Shown here piece after piece: positions 49,886-58,729 of a stretch of DNA of 64,000 bases. The notes under the pieces were generated by a model. That model made no database searches. It was not told where the DNA came from and worked only from the letters and a program-made list of their open reading frames with translations. Numbering within the stretch: the first letter of the stretch is position 1; every line of letters starts with the position of its first letter. The DNA lies in the NCBI GenBank assembly GCA_023257145.1, contig JALRDA010000131.1:1-64000 (forward strand). Direction: 5' to 3'. This DNA comes from Candidatus Saccharimonadia bacterium (lineage in GTDB: Bacteria; Patescibacteriota; Saccharimonadia; Saccharimonadales; Saccharimonadaceae). The position numbers and the translations under genes are program-made.

Positions 49886-49914
49886 TTGACTTTTTATAGT
49901 TTTTATGCTTAAAT
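49886..49914 (+). promoter_or_regulatory. Extended -10 promoter of the 250-residue orphan
   Basis: TTGACT (49886-49891), a 17-base spacer ending TATGC, and TTAAAT (49909-49914). It is the fourth TATGC promoter. Confidence 0.65.
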
Positions 49915-49943
49915 TATTATAGACATTATTTAAAATAAACAAT

Positions 49944-50696
49944 ATGCACGAAAATAATCCACCATCACACCAGCCCAAGGAAAAAGGGTACCATCTGCCG
50001 CACTACAAAGATTCTGAACTGCCATCAGCAATGAAGTATCCTAGCCCCTGGGATGTAGCGCCTGAAAACCTCCCCGATTTGGCAACAATAGCACCGCTCG
50101 ATAAGCGAGCTGCAAGTGACCCGGAAATGATTCAGTTAATTCAGACGTATAATGCATCGCCGGGCCATCTTCCCGAGACGCCTAGTCGCGCATTGCTACA
50201 GTCGTTACCGAACAATAATCCAGATACACCCCAAGAAATTATAGCCTCTATGGCGACCTACGATGAACGTAGTAACGGCGTCGTTTATTTGCGAGCTGAC
50301 AAGTTTGTTTATGCGCCAGAGCTTCGCGACTTTACGAATGGGCGCGATTCACCCAAGAATGGCCGGCCAAGTAAGTACTGGATTAATAAGTATCGCGAGA
50401 TGCCATATCAAACAATGCCGCCAATAAAGCAGACCATTGCGTACTACGAGGAACTTAGCGGTAAGACCTACTACGCACTTGTCGATGATGGCGCGCACAG
50501 TCTTGCTGGAGCGGTGGCGCGGGGTGATGAGTACATTCCGGCGGCATCTGTGTCATTTGTTCGCCTTCAGACAAATGTCATTTCAGAACAGCTTGATCAG
50601 TTGTCGGCAGCTGAACAAGAGGCAAAGCCCACTCATCGAAGTTTTGGTGCGAGTATTTTGCATTGCCTGGGTGTTCGAAAGCCTGGTCGCGACTAG
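49944..50696 (+). CDS. Orphan hydrophilic protein
   Basis: 250 residues; not recognised. The N-terminal 60 residues are Pro/His-rich and disordered. The core (about 100-215) is mixed, with KYWINKYREMPYQTMPPIKQ and AGAVARGDEYIPAA, and could be a small alpha/beta fold. It has no membrane helix or signal. No ribosome site is seen; the AT-rich leader follows the promoter at 49886. It lies where pyrH would be in other genomes. Confidence 0.6.
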   Translation: MHENNPPSHQPKEKGYHLPHYKDSELPSAMKYPSPWDVAPENLPDLATIAPLDKRAASDPEMIQLIQTYNASPGHLPETPSRALLQSLPNNNPDTPQEIIASMATYDERSNGVVYLRADKFVYAPELRDFTNGRDSPKNGRPSKYWINKYREMPYQTMPPIKQTIAYYEELSGKTYYALVDDGAHSLAGAVARGDEYIPAASVSFVRLQTNVISEQLDQLSAAEQEAKPTHRSFGASILHCLGVRKPGRD

Positions 50697-50711
50697 TCAT
50701 CGTGTTTATAG

Positions 50712-50740
50712 TTGCAACCTGCGTATATATCGTTTTTACT
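50712..50740 (+). promoter_or_regulatory. Weak promoter and hairpin before orphan
   Basis: TTGCAA (50712-50717), a 17-base spacer and TTTACT (50735-50740). A hairpin CACGGAA/TTTCGTG lies at about 50763-50782. Confidence 0.4.
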
Positions 50741-50794
50741 AAGATATAGAGCGACGGTTTGCCACGGAATATATTTTCGTGCCGGCGCTAGAAA

Positions 50795-51145
50795 GTGGTG
50801 GCTGTTTTGGAGGTTGTACGTATACCGAGTAGTCTTGATTCAAGCCGAAAGGTGCAAGCGCGATTTACCGAACTTGGGTATAGCGAAGGTGATCGAACAT
50901 TCGAGTACCAATTAGATTGTGATGGTCTGGAAGGTAAAGATTCGCCGCAACTGTTCTTGGTTTCGATCCCGATCGAAGATGCGAATGAGCCGTCTCGGCT
51001 TGCAGGGGTGCAGCAGTCCAGCGTCATCTTGAACGAGGCTAAGACTGCTCCGGCGTTCTTGCTTTTGAGGAGTGGAATGATGGTCGCATGCACAAATGTA
51101 CGCGTTCGCGGTAATTCGCATTCGGCCGCAATGCAGTCTAGATGA
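50795..51145 (+). CDS. Small orphan protein
   Basis: 116 residues from GTG 50795; not recognised. The opening LEVVRIPSSLDSS echoes the opening ILEVQVRIF of the 35517 orphan. The middle (FEYQLDCDGLEG) looks like a beta-rich fold. No ribosome site. It is ended by a 12-bp perfect hairpin. I am unsure of its start and reality. Confidence 0.4.
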   Translation: MVAVLEVVRIPSSLDSSRKVQARFTELGYSEGDRTFEYQLDCDGLEGKDSPQLFLVSIPIEDANEPSRLAGVQQSSVILNEAKTAPAFLLLRSGMMVACTNVRVRGNSHSAAMQSR

Positions 51146-51167
51146 CTATTTATTTTGCTTTGAAGTT

Positions 51168-51217
51168 GAGCTCGCCCCGTCAGGGTTTGAATGCTCCTTC
51201 GGGGCGAGCTCACTTTT
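51168..51217 (+). terminator. Strong hairpin terminator
   Basis: 12-bp perfect arms (51168-51179, 51200-51211) followed by ACTTTTTAT. Confidence 0.85.
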
Positions 51218-51277
51218 TATACACCGCTATGGCGGTGTTTTTTGCTATAATAACAACAGACTAAAACGAGGAAATGT

Positions 51278-51832
51278 ATGTTTGATACCGATACGTATGA
51301 ATTAAAAATGGCAGGTGCGCTTGAGCACTTTGAGGAAGAATTAAAGAAAGTCCGCACTGGGCGTTCACATCCAAGCATGCTTGAGGGCATTAAAGTTGAG
51401 GCCTATGGTGTACTGACACCGCTTAACCAAGTTTCAAATATCACCGCTCCGGAACCACAAATGTTGCAGGTGACGCCGTTCGATCCGAGCAATGTGCAGT
51501 TGATTGTCGGCGCGATTCGCGCTGACCAATCTTTGGGCTTTAATCCAAGTGATGACGGCCGCATTATCCGCGTGCCTGTCCCTCCACTTACAGAGGAGCG
51601 ACGTAAGCAGCTTGTTAAACAGACGGGTGATAAGGTTGAAGAGACTCGCATTGCGCTACGTAACGTTCGCCAAGATGCACTAAAAGATGCCAAGCGCAAA
51701 AAAGATGCCAAGGAACTATCAGAGGATGATGTGAAGCGCGTTGAAAAAGAAATCGACAAGCTTATGGCCGACTACCAGGCAAAGATCGAGGCGACTTTTG
51801 CTGCTAAAGAGAAGGATATTCTTACAATCTAA
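51278..51832 (+). CDS. frr: Ribosome recycling factor
   Basis: 184 residues, standard size. With EF-G it splits post-termination ribosomes. The three-helix bundle with GALEHFEEELKKVRTGRSHP and VPVPPLTEERRKQLVKQ is complete. GAGGA precedes ATG. The stop shares one base with the following gene. Confidence 0.96.
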   Translation: MFDTDTYELKMAGALEHFEEELKKVRTGRSHPSMLEGIKVEAYGVLTPLNQVSNITAPEPQMLQVTPFDPSNVQLIVGAIRADQSLGFNPSDDGRIIRVPVPPLTEERRKQLVKQTGDKVEETRIALRNVRQDALKDAKRKKDAKELSEDDVKRVEKEIDKLMADYQAKIEATFAAKEKDILTI

Positions 51833-52227
51833 TGACGATCGTTCGGCGTTTCCAGGAACTTGGTTTGCCAGCAGACCAATGTGTCGTTATTGGCAGCGGT
51901 ATTCTAGATGCGCTAGGACTACGTGAGAGCGATGATATTGATCTTGTCGTATCTTCTGACGTATTTGCGACTTTACAAGCTGATGGCAGTTGGACGGCCA
52001 AAGAAAAGCATAATGACATAGTGCTTCTTAAGGACGACGCCGAAGTCTGGCAAGATTGGGGTGCGGACGAAGAGGCAAGCTTTTTGAGTCTTTATGAAAA
52101 CAGCGTTATCATTGACGGCGTGCATTTTGTGAACCCACAGTTTTTACTTGCGTGGAAAAAGCAGCAAAGCCGCGAAAAAGACGTGAAGGACATTCAGTTG
52201 TTAGAGGAGTACTTGCGTCGTGGCTGA
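51832..52227 (+). CDS. Small nucleotidyltransferase-fold protein
   Basis: 131 residues. VVIGSGILDALGLRESDDIDLVVSS, split here, carries the nucleotidyltransferase signature GS...DxD as in MNT/AbiEii-type enzymes. The second and third acidic residues are plausible in DDAEVW and EEASF. It lacks the rest of large polymerases, so it may modify a small molecule or RNA, or be a toxin-antitoxin partner. TAATG overlap with frr and an eight-base overlap with uppS place it inside the cluster. Confidence 0.65.
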   Translation: MTIVRRFQELGLPADQCVVIGSGILDALGLRESDDIDLVVSSDVFATLQADGSWTAKEKHNDIVLLKDDAEVWQDWGADEEASFLSLYENSVIIDGVHFVNPQFLLAWKKQQSREKDVKDIQLLEEYLRRG

Positions 52228-52915
52228 TCAGTTGGTGACACCAAATCATATTGGCTTCATTGTCGACGGCAACCGCCGCTGGGCGAAGGAGCATGGCTTG
52301 CCAGCCTATGAAGGTCACTTAGCAGGCTATGATGCTTTGAAAGAGGTGGCCTTTGCGACGCTAAAAGCTGGTGTGCCGTATGCTTCGGCGTACGTGTTTT
52401 CGACTGAAAATTGGAAACGCAGCGAAGATGAAGTTGGCAAGCTGATGAATTTAATCATGCATGCATTTAAGGTTGACCTAAAGACGTTCATCGATAACAA
52501 TGTTCAGCTGCGAATTATTGGTTCGCGTGAACGACTGAGTGACAAAGTCAAAAAGGTGTTAGATCAGGCAGAGGCAAAAACTGCTCATATGACCGGTGGT
52601 GTATTTATCCTATGTCTTAACTATGGCGGTCAAGCAGAGATTGCGGATGCGTGCAAAAAAATTGTTCAGTCGGGCATTCAGGCAGATGCGGTTACCCCCG
52701 AGCTAATCGAGCAGAATCTTTATGCTCCAGACATTCCGCCTATTGATATCGTGGTTCGAACGAGCGGGGAGCAACGACTTAGTAACTTTATGCTATGGCG
52801 TGCTGCTTATAGTGAATTTCTATTCCTCGAAAAATTCTGGCCCGACATGACAAAACAGGATGTCACGGGTATACTAGAAGAATATTCACGGCGTAGCCGA
52901 CGATTTGGAGGGTAA
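52220..52915 (+). CDS. uppS: Isoprenyl transferase (undecaprenyl diphosphate synthase)
   Basis: 231 residues. It builds the C55 lipid carrier from farnesyl and isopentenyl diphosphate. FIVDGNRRWAKEHG holds catalytic Asp16; RTSGEQRLSNFMLWRAAY (split here) and EFLF are intact. GTG 52220 follows GAGGAG at 52204-52209. It is followed directly by rseP. Confidence 0.95.
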   Translation: MADQLVTPNHIGFIVDGNRRWAKEHGLPAYEGHLAGYDALKEVAFATLKAGVPYASAYVFSTENWKRSEDEVGKLMNLIMHAFKVDLKTFIDNNVQLRIIGSRERLSDKVKKVLDQAEAKTAHMTGGVFILCLNYGGQAEIADACKKIVQSGIQADAVTPELIEQNLYAPDIPPIDIVVRTSGEQRLSNFMLWRAAYSEFLFLEKFWPDMTKQDVTGILEEYSRRSRRFGG

Positions 52916-54058
52916 ATGGAATTAATTTTTGGGATCATAGTTGGTGTATTAATCCTGGTTTTTTTAGTGTCAGTACACGAACTGGGGCATGCAATTTTTG
53001 CTCAACGTAACGGCGTCGTAGTCGAAGAATTTGGCATAGGTTTTCCTCCGCGCGCGTGGGGAAAAAAGTTGAAGAACGGTATTTTGTTCACACTCAACTG
53101 GCTACCGTTAGGTGGATTTGTGCGATTACAGGGCGAGCACGACTCGGCGAATAAAAAAGGTGATTACGGTGCAGCAACGTACTGGCAAAAAACAAGGATT
53201 TTGCTTGCCGGTGTGTTGATCAACTGGCTTGTGGCTGTCTTGTTGCTAACCGTACTCGCATGGACTGGTCTACCAAAGATTTTACCTAATCAATTTTCGA
53301 TTGCAAGTGATACGACTATTGTTAAAAAGCCAATTGAACTAACGCTCGTGGCAGCGGATTCTCCGGCTGCGAAAGCTGGACTGCAGTCTGGCGATCAAAT
53401 CCTCCGTTTTGGTGGCGAGGTGACGAGTACTTCCGAGGATCTATCTAAGGCAACTAAAGCCAATAAAGGCAAGACGGTCGAAGTGATTTACTCGCGCGAC
53501 GGCGTTGAAGCACGAAAGAGTGTTACGCTGCGGTCTGATGCAGAAAAGGGGTACCTTGGCGTCAGTTCGAGTCAGCGTCAGTTAATTCAGGCAAGTTGGT
53601 CGGCACCAATTGTCGGTGTTGCGACTACAGCGCAGTTTACATATGTGACGCTGCAGGGGCTTGGAAACTTGTTCACTGACTTTACAAAAGGCGTGTTCCT
53701 GCAGTTTAGTCCTAGTGAAACAACACGCCAAGAGGCGGGTGAAAGTCTAGAGAAGGCTGGAAATAGCGTCGCAGGTCCGATCGGTATTCTGGGTACGATT
53801 TTCCCGGCTGCTGAACAGGCTGGTTTGACACAGCTAACTTTCCTGACGGCGATCATATCATTGACACTGGCTGTAATGAACGCACTGCCGATACCTGCGT
53901 TAGATGGCGGACGATGGTTTACGATGACAATTTTCCGGTTACTTAAGAAGCCGCTCACTAAAGAGCGTGAAGAGAAAATTCAGACTGTCGGTTTTATGAT
54001 TTTAATGGGCTTAATAGTAGTGGTGACGATTGCAGATGTCAGTAAATTCTTTAAATAA
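52916..54058 (+). CDS. rseP: Site-2 protease RseP
   Basis: 380 residues. HELGH near 22 in the first helix and NALPIPALDGGRWF near 321 supply the zinc site of this intramembrane protease; a PDZ domain is near 130-200. It cleaves signal-transducing membrane proteins. It overlaps the next gene by 23 bases. Confidence 0.95.
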   Translation: MELIFGIIVGVLILVFLVSVHELGHAIFAQRNGVVVEEFGIGFPPRAWGKKLKNGILFTLNWLPLGGFVRLQGEHDSANKKGDYGAATYWQKTRILLAGVLINWLVAVLLLTVLAWTGLPKILPNQFSIASDTTIVKKPIELTLVAADSPAAKAGLQSGDQILRFGGEVTSTSEDLSKATKANKGKTVEVIYSRDGVEARKSVTLRSDAEKGYLGVSSSQRQLIQASWSAPIVGVATTAQFTYVTLQGLGNLFTDFTKGVFLQFSPSETTRQEAGESLEKAGNSVAGPIGILGTIFPAAEQAGLTQLTFLTAIISLTLAVMNALPIPALDGGRWFTMTIFRLLKKPLTKEREEKIQTVGFMILMGLIVVVTIADVSKFFK

Positions 54059-54851
54059 GTCAGAAGCGCAGGCTGTTGAAGCCGGTGGTGTCTCGCGAAA
54101 CCGTAACTGGTGGGCGATTGTTGCGTTGCCGTTCTGGGTGTTTGGTTGCTTTATCTTTGCCCAAGTGGTTGTTGTTGCACTATTGGCTGGTTTGCAGGGG
54201 ATTGGGGTAGGTTTCGAGGGCGTCAATGTATCTGTCCTTGAGACGGTAGGTGCTGCCGTTATCTATCTGCTGTGTTTTGGTTTGATTGTTGGGTTGCCTT
54301 GGGCTGTGAAGCGATATCGAACAGATCGTAGTGATCTTGGTATTGCACGATTGCCGTCGTGGATGGATCTTGGTTTGGCGCCAGCGGGGTTTGTCGTCTA
54401 CTTGCTCGCTTCAGGGGTTATAATGTACGTTGTTGCGCAATTGGTGCCTGGATTCAACGCAGGGGAACGTCAGGAAATTGGGTTCCAGAATTTGTCCCAT
54501 AGCTACGAGTACATCTTGGCATTTATTACGCTTGTTGTTGTCGCACCGATTGCTGAAGAGGCGATATTTCGCGGCTATTTGTATGGAAAATTACGCAAAG
54601 CGGCGCCGGTTTGGGCGTCTATACTCGTCACAAGTCTCTTGTTTGGGGCATTGCATATGAAGTGGGATGGTAATTTACTAGCGGGCGTAAATGTCGGCAT
54701 CGACGTCTTTATCCTGAGTATTGTGATGTGTAGCCTGCGTGAAATCACCGGCAGTATTTGGACCGGAGTTTTGCTCCATATGATGAAAAATGGTTTAGCA
54801 TATTATCTTCTCTTTATTAATACGTCCTTATTGACTACAATGGGTGGGTAA
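54036..54851 (+). CDS. CPBP-family intramembrane protease
   Basis: 271 residues, about eight helices. APIAEEAIFRGYLYG near 170 holds the EExxxR motif and FGALHMKW the later His; this is the CPBP (CAAX-type, Abi) glutamic protease. ATG 54036 is used over TTG 54030. It overlaps rseP. Such proteases may process prenylated or bacteriocin-type proteins; the role here is unknown. Confidence 0.85.
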   Translation: MSVNSLNKSEAQAVEAGGVSRNRNWWAIVALPFWVFGCFIFAQVVVVALLAGLQGIGVGFEGVNVSVLETVGAAVIYLLCFGLIVGLPWAVKRYRTDRSDLGIARLPSWMDLGLAPAGFVVYLLASGVIMYVVAQLVPGFNAGERQEIGFQNLSHSYEYILAFITLVVVAPIAEEAIFRGYLYGKLRKAAPVWASILVTSLLFGALHMKWDGNLLAGVNVGIDVFILSIVMCSLREITGSIWTGVLLHMMKNGLAYYLLFINTSLLTTMGG

Positions 54852-54951
54852 TGATGTCGATTATTCCATCTTTTCTTTATCAATTGCCGCTTGGTCGGTA
54901 GTTTCTTTTAATACCTAGCACACAGAAAAACTAATTCAGGAGAGAGATCTT

Positions 54952-56196
54952 ATGCGAGTATCAAAATTATTCACTAAAACAAGTAAAACAGCACCAGCGG
55001 ATGAAGTGGCAAAAAATGCACAGTTGTTGATTCGCGCTGGGTATATACACAAGGAAATGGCCGGTGTATATGACTACTTGCCACTTGGAAAAATCGTTTT
55101 GAATAAAATCATAGACATCATCCGAGAAGAAATGAACGCTATTGGTGGAAACGAACTGAGTCTTACGGCTTTGCAGCAAAAAGATGCCTGGGAGGCGTCC
55201 GGACGATGGAACGATCAGGTGATGGATGTATGGTTCAAGACGAAGCTTGCGAGTGGCAGCGAATTAGGCTTGGCGCCAACGCACGAAGAGCCTCTGACAA
55301 AACTGATGAAGAGTTTTATTAGTAGCTATAAAGATCTACCTGTCTACCCGTATCAATTCCAAATCAAGTTCCGTAACGAGCTTCGCAGTAAAAGCGGGCT
55401 GATGCGTGGACGAGAGTTTTGGATGAAAGACTTGTACAGCTTTAGTCGAACTCAAGAAGAACACGATCAATTCTATGAAACTATTAGTTTAGCGTACGAT
55501 CGTGTGTACGATCGCCTTGGTCTTGGCGATATTACCTACAAGACATTTGCCAGTGGTGGTAGCTTTGCAAAGTACAGTCATGAATTCCAGACGCTTAGCC
55601 CAGTTGGCGAGGACAAGATCTATGTGCATGAGGCTAAAAAGATTGCAATTAACGAAGAGGTATACAACGATGAGGTGCTTGCTGACCTTGGGGTGACACG
55701 CGACGAGTTGACGGAGCGTACCGCCGTAGAAGTGGGGAATATCTTTACGCTCGGTACGAAGTTTTCTGATGCGCTTGATTTGAATTATACAGACGAGGAC
55801 GGCACTAGTAAGCGTGTTGTTATGGGTAGTTATGGCATCGGTCCAAGTCGCGTCATGGGGCTAATTGCCGAACATTTTAGCGACGACAAGGGGCTAGTCT
55901 GGCCTGAAAACGTCGCACCATTCCGCGTCTATCTGGTGCGCATCGGCGGCGAACAGGCAGTTGCTCATGCTGATGCACTGTACGATGAGTTAAGTGCAAA
56001 GGGGATTGAAGTTTTATACGACGATCGAGATGAGCGCCCAGGAGCGAAATTTGCAGATGCTGAACTAATGGGTATACCATACCGAGTGACCGTGAGCGAT
56101 CGACTTATCGAGGCGGGGCAGTATGAGTTTACCCCTAGAACTGGCGGTGAAACCACTCTATTGACACGTGACGAGCTGCTTGATAAACTAAATTGA
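54952..56196 (+). CDS. proS: Prolyl-tRNA synthetase without editing insert
   Basis: 414 residues; the bacterial form is about 570. Class II motifs 1 (near 60), 2 (IKFRNELRSKSGLMRGREF, near 140) and 3 (MGSYGIGPSRV near 280) are intact and the anticodon-binding domain ends the protein. The INS editing domain that removes Ala-tRNA-Pro is absent, so proofreading would depend on another protein. AGGAGAGAG precedes ATG. Confidence 0.93.
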   Translation: MRVSKLFTKTSKTAPADEVAKNAQLLIRAGYIHKEMAGVYDYLPLGKIVLNKIIDIIREEMNAIGGNELSLTALQQKDAWEASGRWNDQVMDVWFKTKLASGSELGLAPTHEEPLTKLMKSFISSYKDLPVYPYQFQIKFRNELRSKSGLMRGREFWMKDLYSFSRTQEEHDQFYETISLAYDRVYDRLGLGDITYKTFASGGSFAKYSHEFQTLSPVGEDKIYVHEAKKIAINEEVYNDEVLADLGVTRDELTERTAVEVGNIFTLGTKFSDALDLNYTDEDGTSKRVVMGSYGIGPSRVMGLIAEHFSDDKGLVWPENVAPFRVYLVRIGGEQAVAHADALYDELSAKGIEVLYDDRDERPGAKFADAELMGIPYRVTVSDRLIEAGQYEFTPRTGGETTLLTRDELLDKLN

Positions 56197-56219
56197 CTGT
56201 AAGAAACTTCAGGAGGGTT

Positions 56220-56240
56220 ACGCTATATATAGCGTTTTAA
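56220..56240 (+). terminator. Weak terminator after proS
   Basis: ACGCTA/TAGCGT arms (56220-56225, 56230-56235) followed by TTTAA. Confidence 0.45.
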
Positions 56241-56292
56241 AATATATAAAAGCCCCATATAATGGAATTAGATCAATTTAGAGGATAAACGT

Positions 56293-56748
56293 ATGAAAAA
56301 AATGTATCAAATTACCGACGAAGGTAAAAAAGAACTTGAAACAGAACTGGCTGAGTTAGTCGGACGCCGCGGCGCTATTGCTGACAAAATTGCCGAAGCG
56401 CGAGATTTCGGTGACCTAAGCGAGAACGCTGAATATGACAGCGCCCGCGAAGAGCAAGGGCTTGTTGAAAGTCGTATCGCTGAAATCGAAGATATTCTTT
56501 TGAATGCGGAGCTGATCAAAGCTGAAAAAAGCTCAAATGTTATCTTGGGAAGCAAGGTAGAGCTAATGTCAGGCAAGAAGACGACGACATATTCAGTCGT
56601 TGGCCCTGTTGAAGCAAACCCGCTCGAGGGAAAGATCAGTAACGAATCTCCACTAGGTGAAGCACTGATGGGTAAAAAAGTTGGCGACAGCGCAACAATT
56701 ACAACTCAAAAGGGTGAAATTACGTACGAAATCGTAAAAATAGGCTAG
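56293..56748 (+). CDS. greA: Transcript cleavage factor GreA
   Basis: 151 residues, standard size. N-terminal coiled coil (about 5-75) with DFGDLSENAEYDSARE, holding the acidic tip that enters RNA polymerase, then a C-terminal FKBP-like domain. TATAAT (56258-56263) and AGAGGAT precede ATG. Single-gene unit. Confidence 0.95.
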   Translation: MKKMYQITDEGKKELETELAELVGRRGAIADKIAEARDFGDLSENAEYDSAREEQGLVESRIAEIEDILLNAELIKAEKSSNVILGSKVELMSGKKTTTYSVVGPVEANPLEGKISNESPLGEALMGKKVGDSATITTQKGEITYEIVKIG

Positions 56749-56812
56749 ACTATCCAGGCTGTATAAACTCGCTCATTACAATGGGTGAGTTTTTAATTTG
56801 GCATAAATACGC

Positions 56813-56818
56813 TATACT
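56813..56818 (+). promoter_or_regulatory. lysS -10 box
   Basis: TATACT nine bases before ATG 56828 with a weak -35, consistent with a leaderless message. Confidence 0.5.
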
Positions 56819-56827
56819 GTAACAGAT

Positions 56828-58330
56828 ATGGCAACACTACAAGACTACCGCGATGAGCGATTACGAAAACTTGATGAACTTAAGGCGCTAGGGATTAATC
56901 CTTTCCCGGCCGAAAGTCATCGCACACATCACGCGGGTGCGATTTCTGCTGACTTTGAGCAACTTGAGGGTCAGACGGTGATTGTTGCAGGTCGCATTAC
57001 GAGTATTCGTAAGTTCGGCAAACTGGCGTTTATTGTTATTAAAGACCAGAGTGGGCAAGTGCAACTGTTCCTACGAGCAGGTGAAGTTGCCGAGCTTGAT
57101 GTGACTGCCGGCACGATCGGCATAAAAGAGCTGCCACTGCTTGATACGGGTGATTTTATTGAGGCTGCGGGTCCTGTCATCAAGACACAGACCGGTGAAA
57201 TTTCGATTGCCGCAAATACCCTGCGACTACTGACAAAATCGCTACGTCCAATGCCCACAGAACTGACAAACAAAGAAGAGCGTTTGCGTCGCCGGTACGT
57301 CGACATGAACGTCAATCAAGAGGTTCGTGAGCGTTTTGTGCGTCGGTCAAAATTTTGGCAGGCGACGCGTGATTACTTAAATCAAAACGGCTTTATAGAA
57401 GTTAATATTCCCGTGCTTGAACATACGACTGGTGGTGCGGACGCAAATCCCTTTGTCACGCACATGGACGCACTAGACCAAGATTTCTACCTTCGTATTA
57501 GTCACGAGCTACCATTGAAGCGATTAATTGGTGCTGGGTTTGAAAAAGTCTACGATCTAGGTCCTCGCTTCCGCAATGAAAATTATAGTGACGAACATCT
57601 TCCAGAGCACGTCGCGATGGAGTGGTACTGGGCGTACGCCAACTGGCAAGATGGCATGAAGTTTATGGAAGGCATGTACAAACATGTGCTTCAGCAAACA
57701 TTTGGCACTCTGCAGTTCAAGTTAGGTAAATTTGATATCGATATGAGCGGTGAGTGGGAAGTATGGGATTACGCCACGGTTATTAAAGAGAGATATGGGA
57801 TTGACGTCTACGAGTCGTCGTTAGATGACGTGAAGCGTGCGCTAGCTGATAACAAGCTCGAAGTCGAGCAGACGGAGAATCGTGCTCGCGGTATCGACAA
57901 GTTATGGAAAAACATCCGCAAAGATGTTGCTGGGCCAGTATGGCTAATCAATACACCGAAATTTATTAGTCCACTTGCAAAATCAAATCCAGACAACGAA
58001 CAGACGGTACAGCGATTCCAGCCGGTCATGGCCGGCTCTGAGCTAGGGAATGGCTTCTCTGAATTAAATGACCCGGTTGATCAGCTAAATCGTTTCGTTG
58101 AGCAACAGAATATGCGCGAAGCGGGTGATGATGAAGCGATGATGCTTGATATAGATTTTGTCGAAATGCTGGAATATGGCATGCCACCCGCTTGCGGCTG
58201 GGGATATAGTGAGCGAGTATTCTGGATTTTCGAAGGCGTAACCGCCCGTGAAGGGGTACCGTTTCCGCAGTTGCGAACGGAATATGACAATACGACCCGC
58301 GAAATATACCCAGAAGTAAATCTGGACTAA
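56828..58330 (+). CDS. lysS: Lysyl-tRNA synthetase, class II
   Basis: 500 residues. An OB anticodon domain (about 50-140), class II motif 2 FRNENYSDEHLPEHVAMEWY near 258 (split here), and motif 3 GWGYSERVF near 458. Charges tRNA-Lys. It ends with a strong terminator, is not in an operon, and has no ribosome site. Confidence 0.95.
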   Translation: MATLQDYRDERLRKLDELKALGINPFPAESHRTHHAGAISADFEQLEGQTVIVAGRITSIRKFGKLAFIVIKDQSGQVQLFLRAGEVAELDVTAGTIGIKELPLLDTGDFIEAAGPVIKTQTGEISIAANTLRLLTKSLRPMPTELTNKEERLRRRYVDMNVNQEVRERFVRRSKFWQATRDYLNQNGFIEVNIPVLEHTTGGADANPFVTHMDALDQDFYLRISHELPLKRLIGAGFEKVYDLGPRFRNENYSDEHLPEHVAMEWYWAYANWQDGMKFMEGMYKHVLQQTFGTLQFKLGKFDIDMSGEWEVWDYATVIKERYGIDVYESSLDDVKRALADNKLEVEQTENRARGIDKLWKNIRKDVAGPVWLINTPKFISPLAKSNPDNEQTVQRFQPVMAGSELGNGFSELNDPVDQLNRFVEQQNMREAGDDEAMMLDIDFVEMLEYGMPPACGWGYSERVFWIFEGVTAREGVPFPQLRTEYDNTTREIYPEVNLD

Positions 58331-58332
58331 CT

Positions 58333-58361
58333 AAAAGACCGACACACTGTCGGTCTTTTTT
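58333..58361. terminator. Bidirectional terminator after lysS
   Basis: 11-bp arms (58333-58343, 58349-58359) with A- and T-runs; serves lysS and the convergent orphan at 58378. Confidence 0.9.
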
Positions 58362-58377
58362 ATGAATAGCGTTGATG

Positions 58378-58674
58378 CTATTCTTCTTCTGTTTCGGCAA
58401 TTTCACCAATAAGAATATCAATTTCGTTTTGGACGATCTCATGCATGTTGGGTATATGCTTTTCGAGCCATTCACCAAGCTCTTGTTCAGAGGCGTTTTC
58501 CTGCATATCAGCGAGCGTCTTAAGTTGGTCTTCGTCAAGTGATTCGGCAATCTCTATGCCAACACGTTCTTGCAGCGTTTCGTTTAGGTGGTCGAGCAGG
58601 GCTTCGACATCCTCGCCCGTTAGATCAAAACCGAGTGCTTCGAGGGTGCTTTGCGTGATGTAAAAATGATTCAT
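58378..58674 (-). CDS. DUF5663-like helical protein (second copy)
   Basis: 98 residues, acidic and helical. LEALGFDLTGEDVEALLDHL, then ERVGIEIAESL and ELGEWLEKHIP, align with LQDLGLDQLPDDQKQAFKEH, RVGTRLSDGL and KVRAWILANVP of the 7270 protein. It lacks that protein's C-terminal 50 residues. GGCGGA is about nine bases before ATG. Function unknown. Confidence 0.7.
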   Translation of the reverse strand: MNHFYITQSTLEALGFDLTGEDVEALLDHLNETLQERVGIEIAESLDEDQLKTLADMQENASEQELGEWLEKHIPNMHEIVQNEIDILIGEIAETEEE

Positions 58675-58729
58675 AAATAAAATTCCGCCATTCGTTATTA
58701 TGCTACTAGTATACGTGATTGATGGGTGA

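Noticed and set aside
50788..51213. 141-residue minus-strand frame opposite the 50795 orphan
   Set aside because: The terminator at 51168 and its T-run fit plus-strand transcription, and the frame runs through that hairpin.
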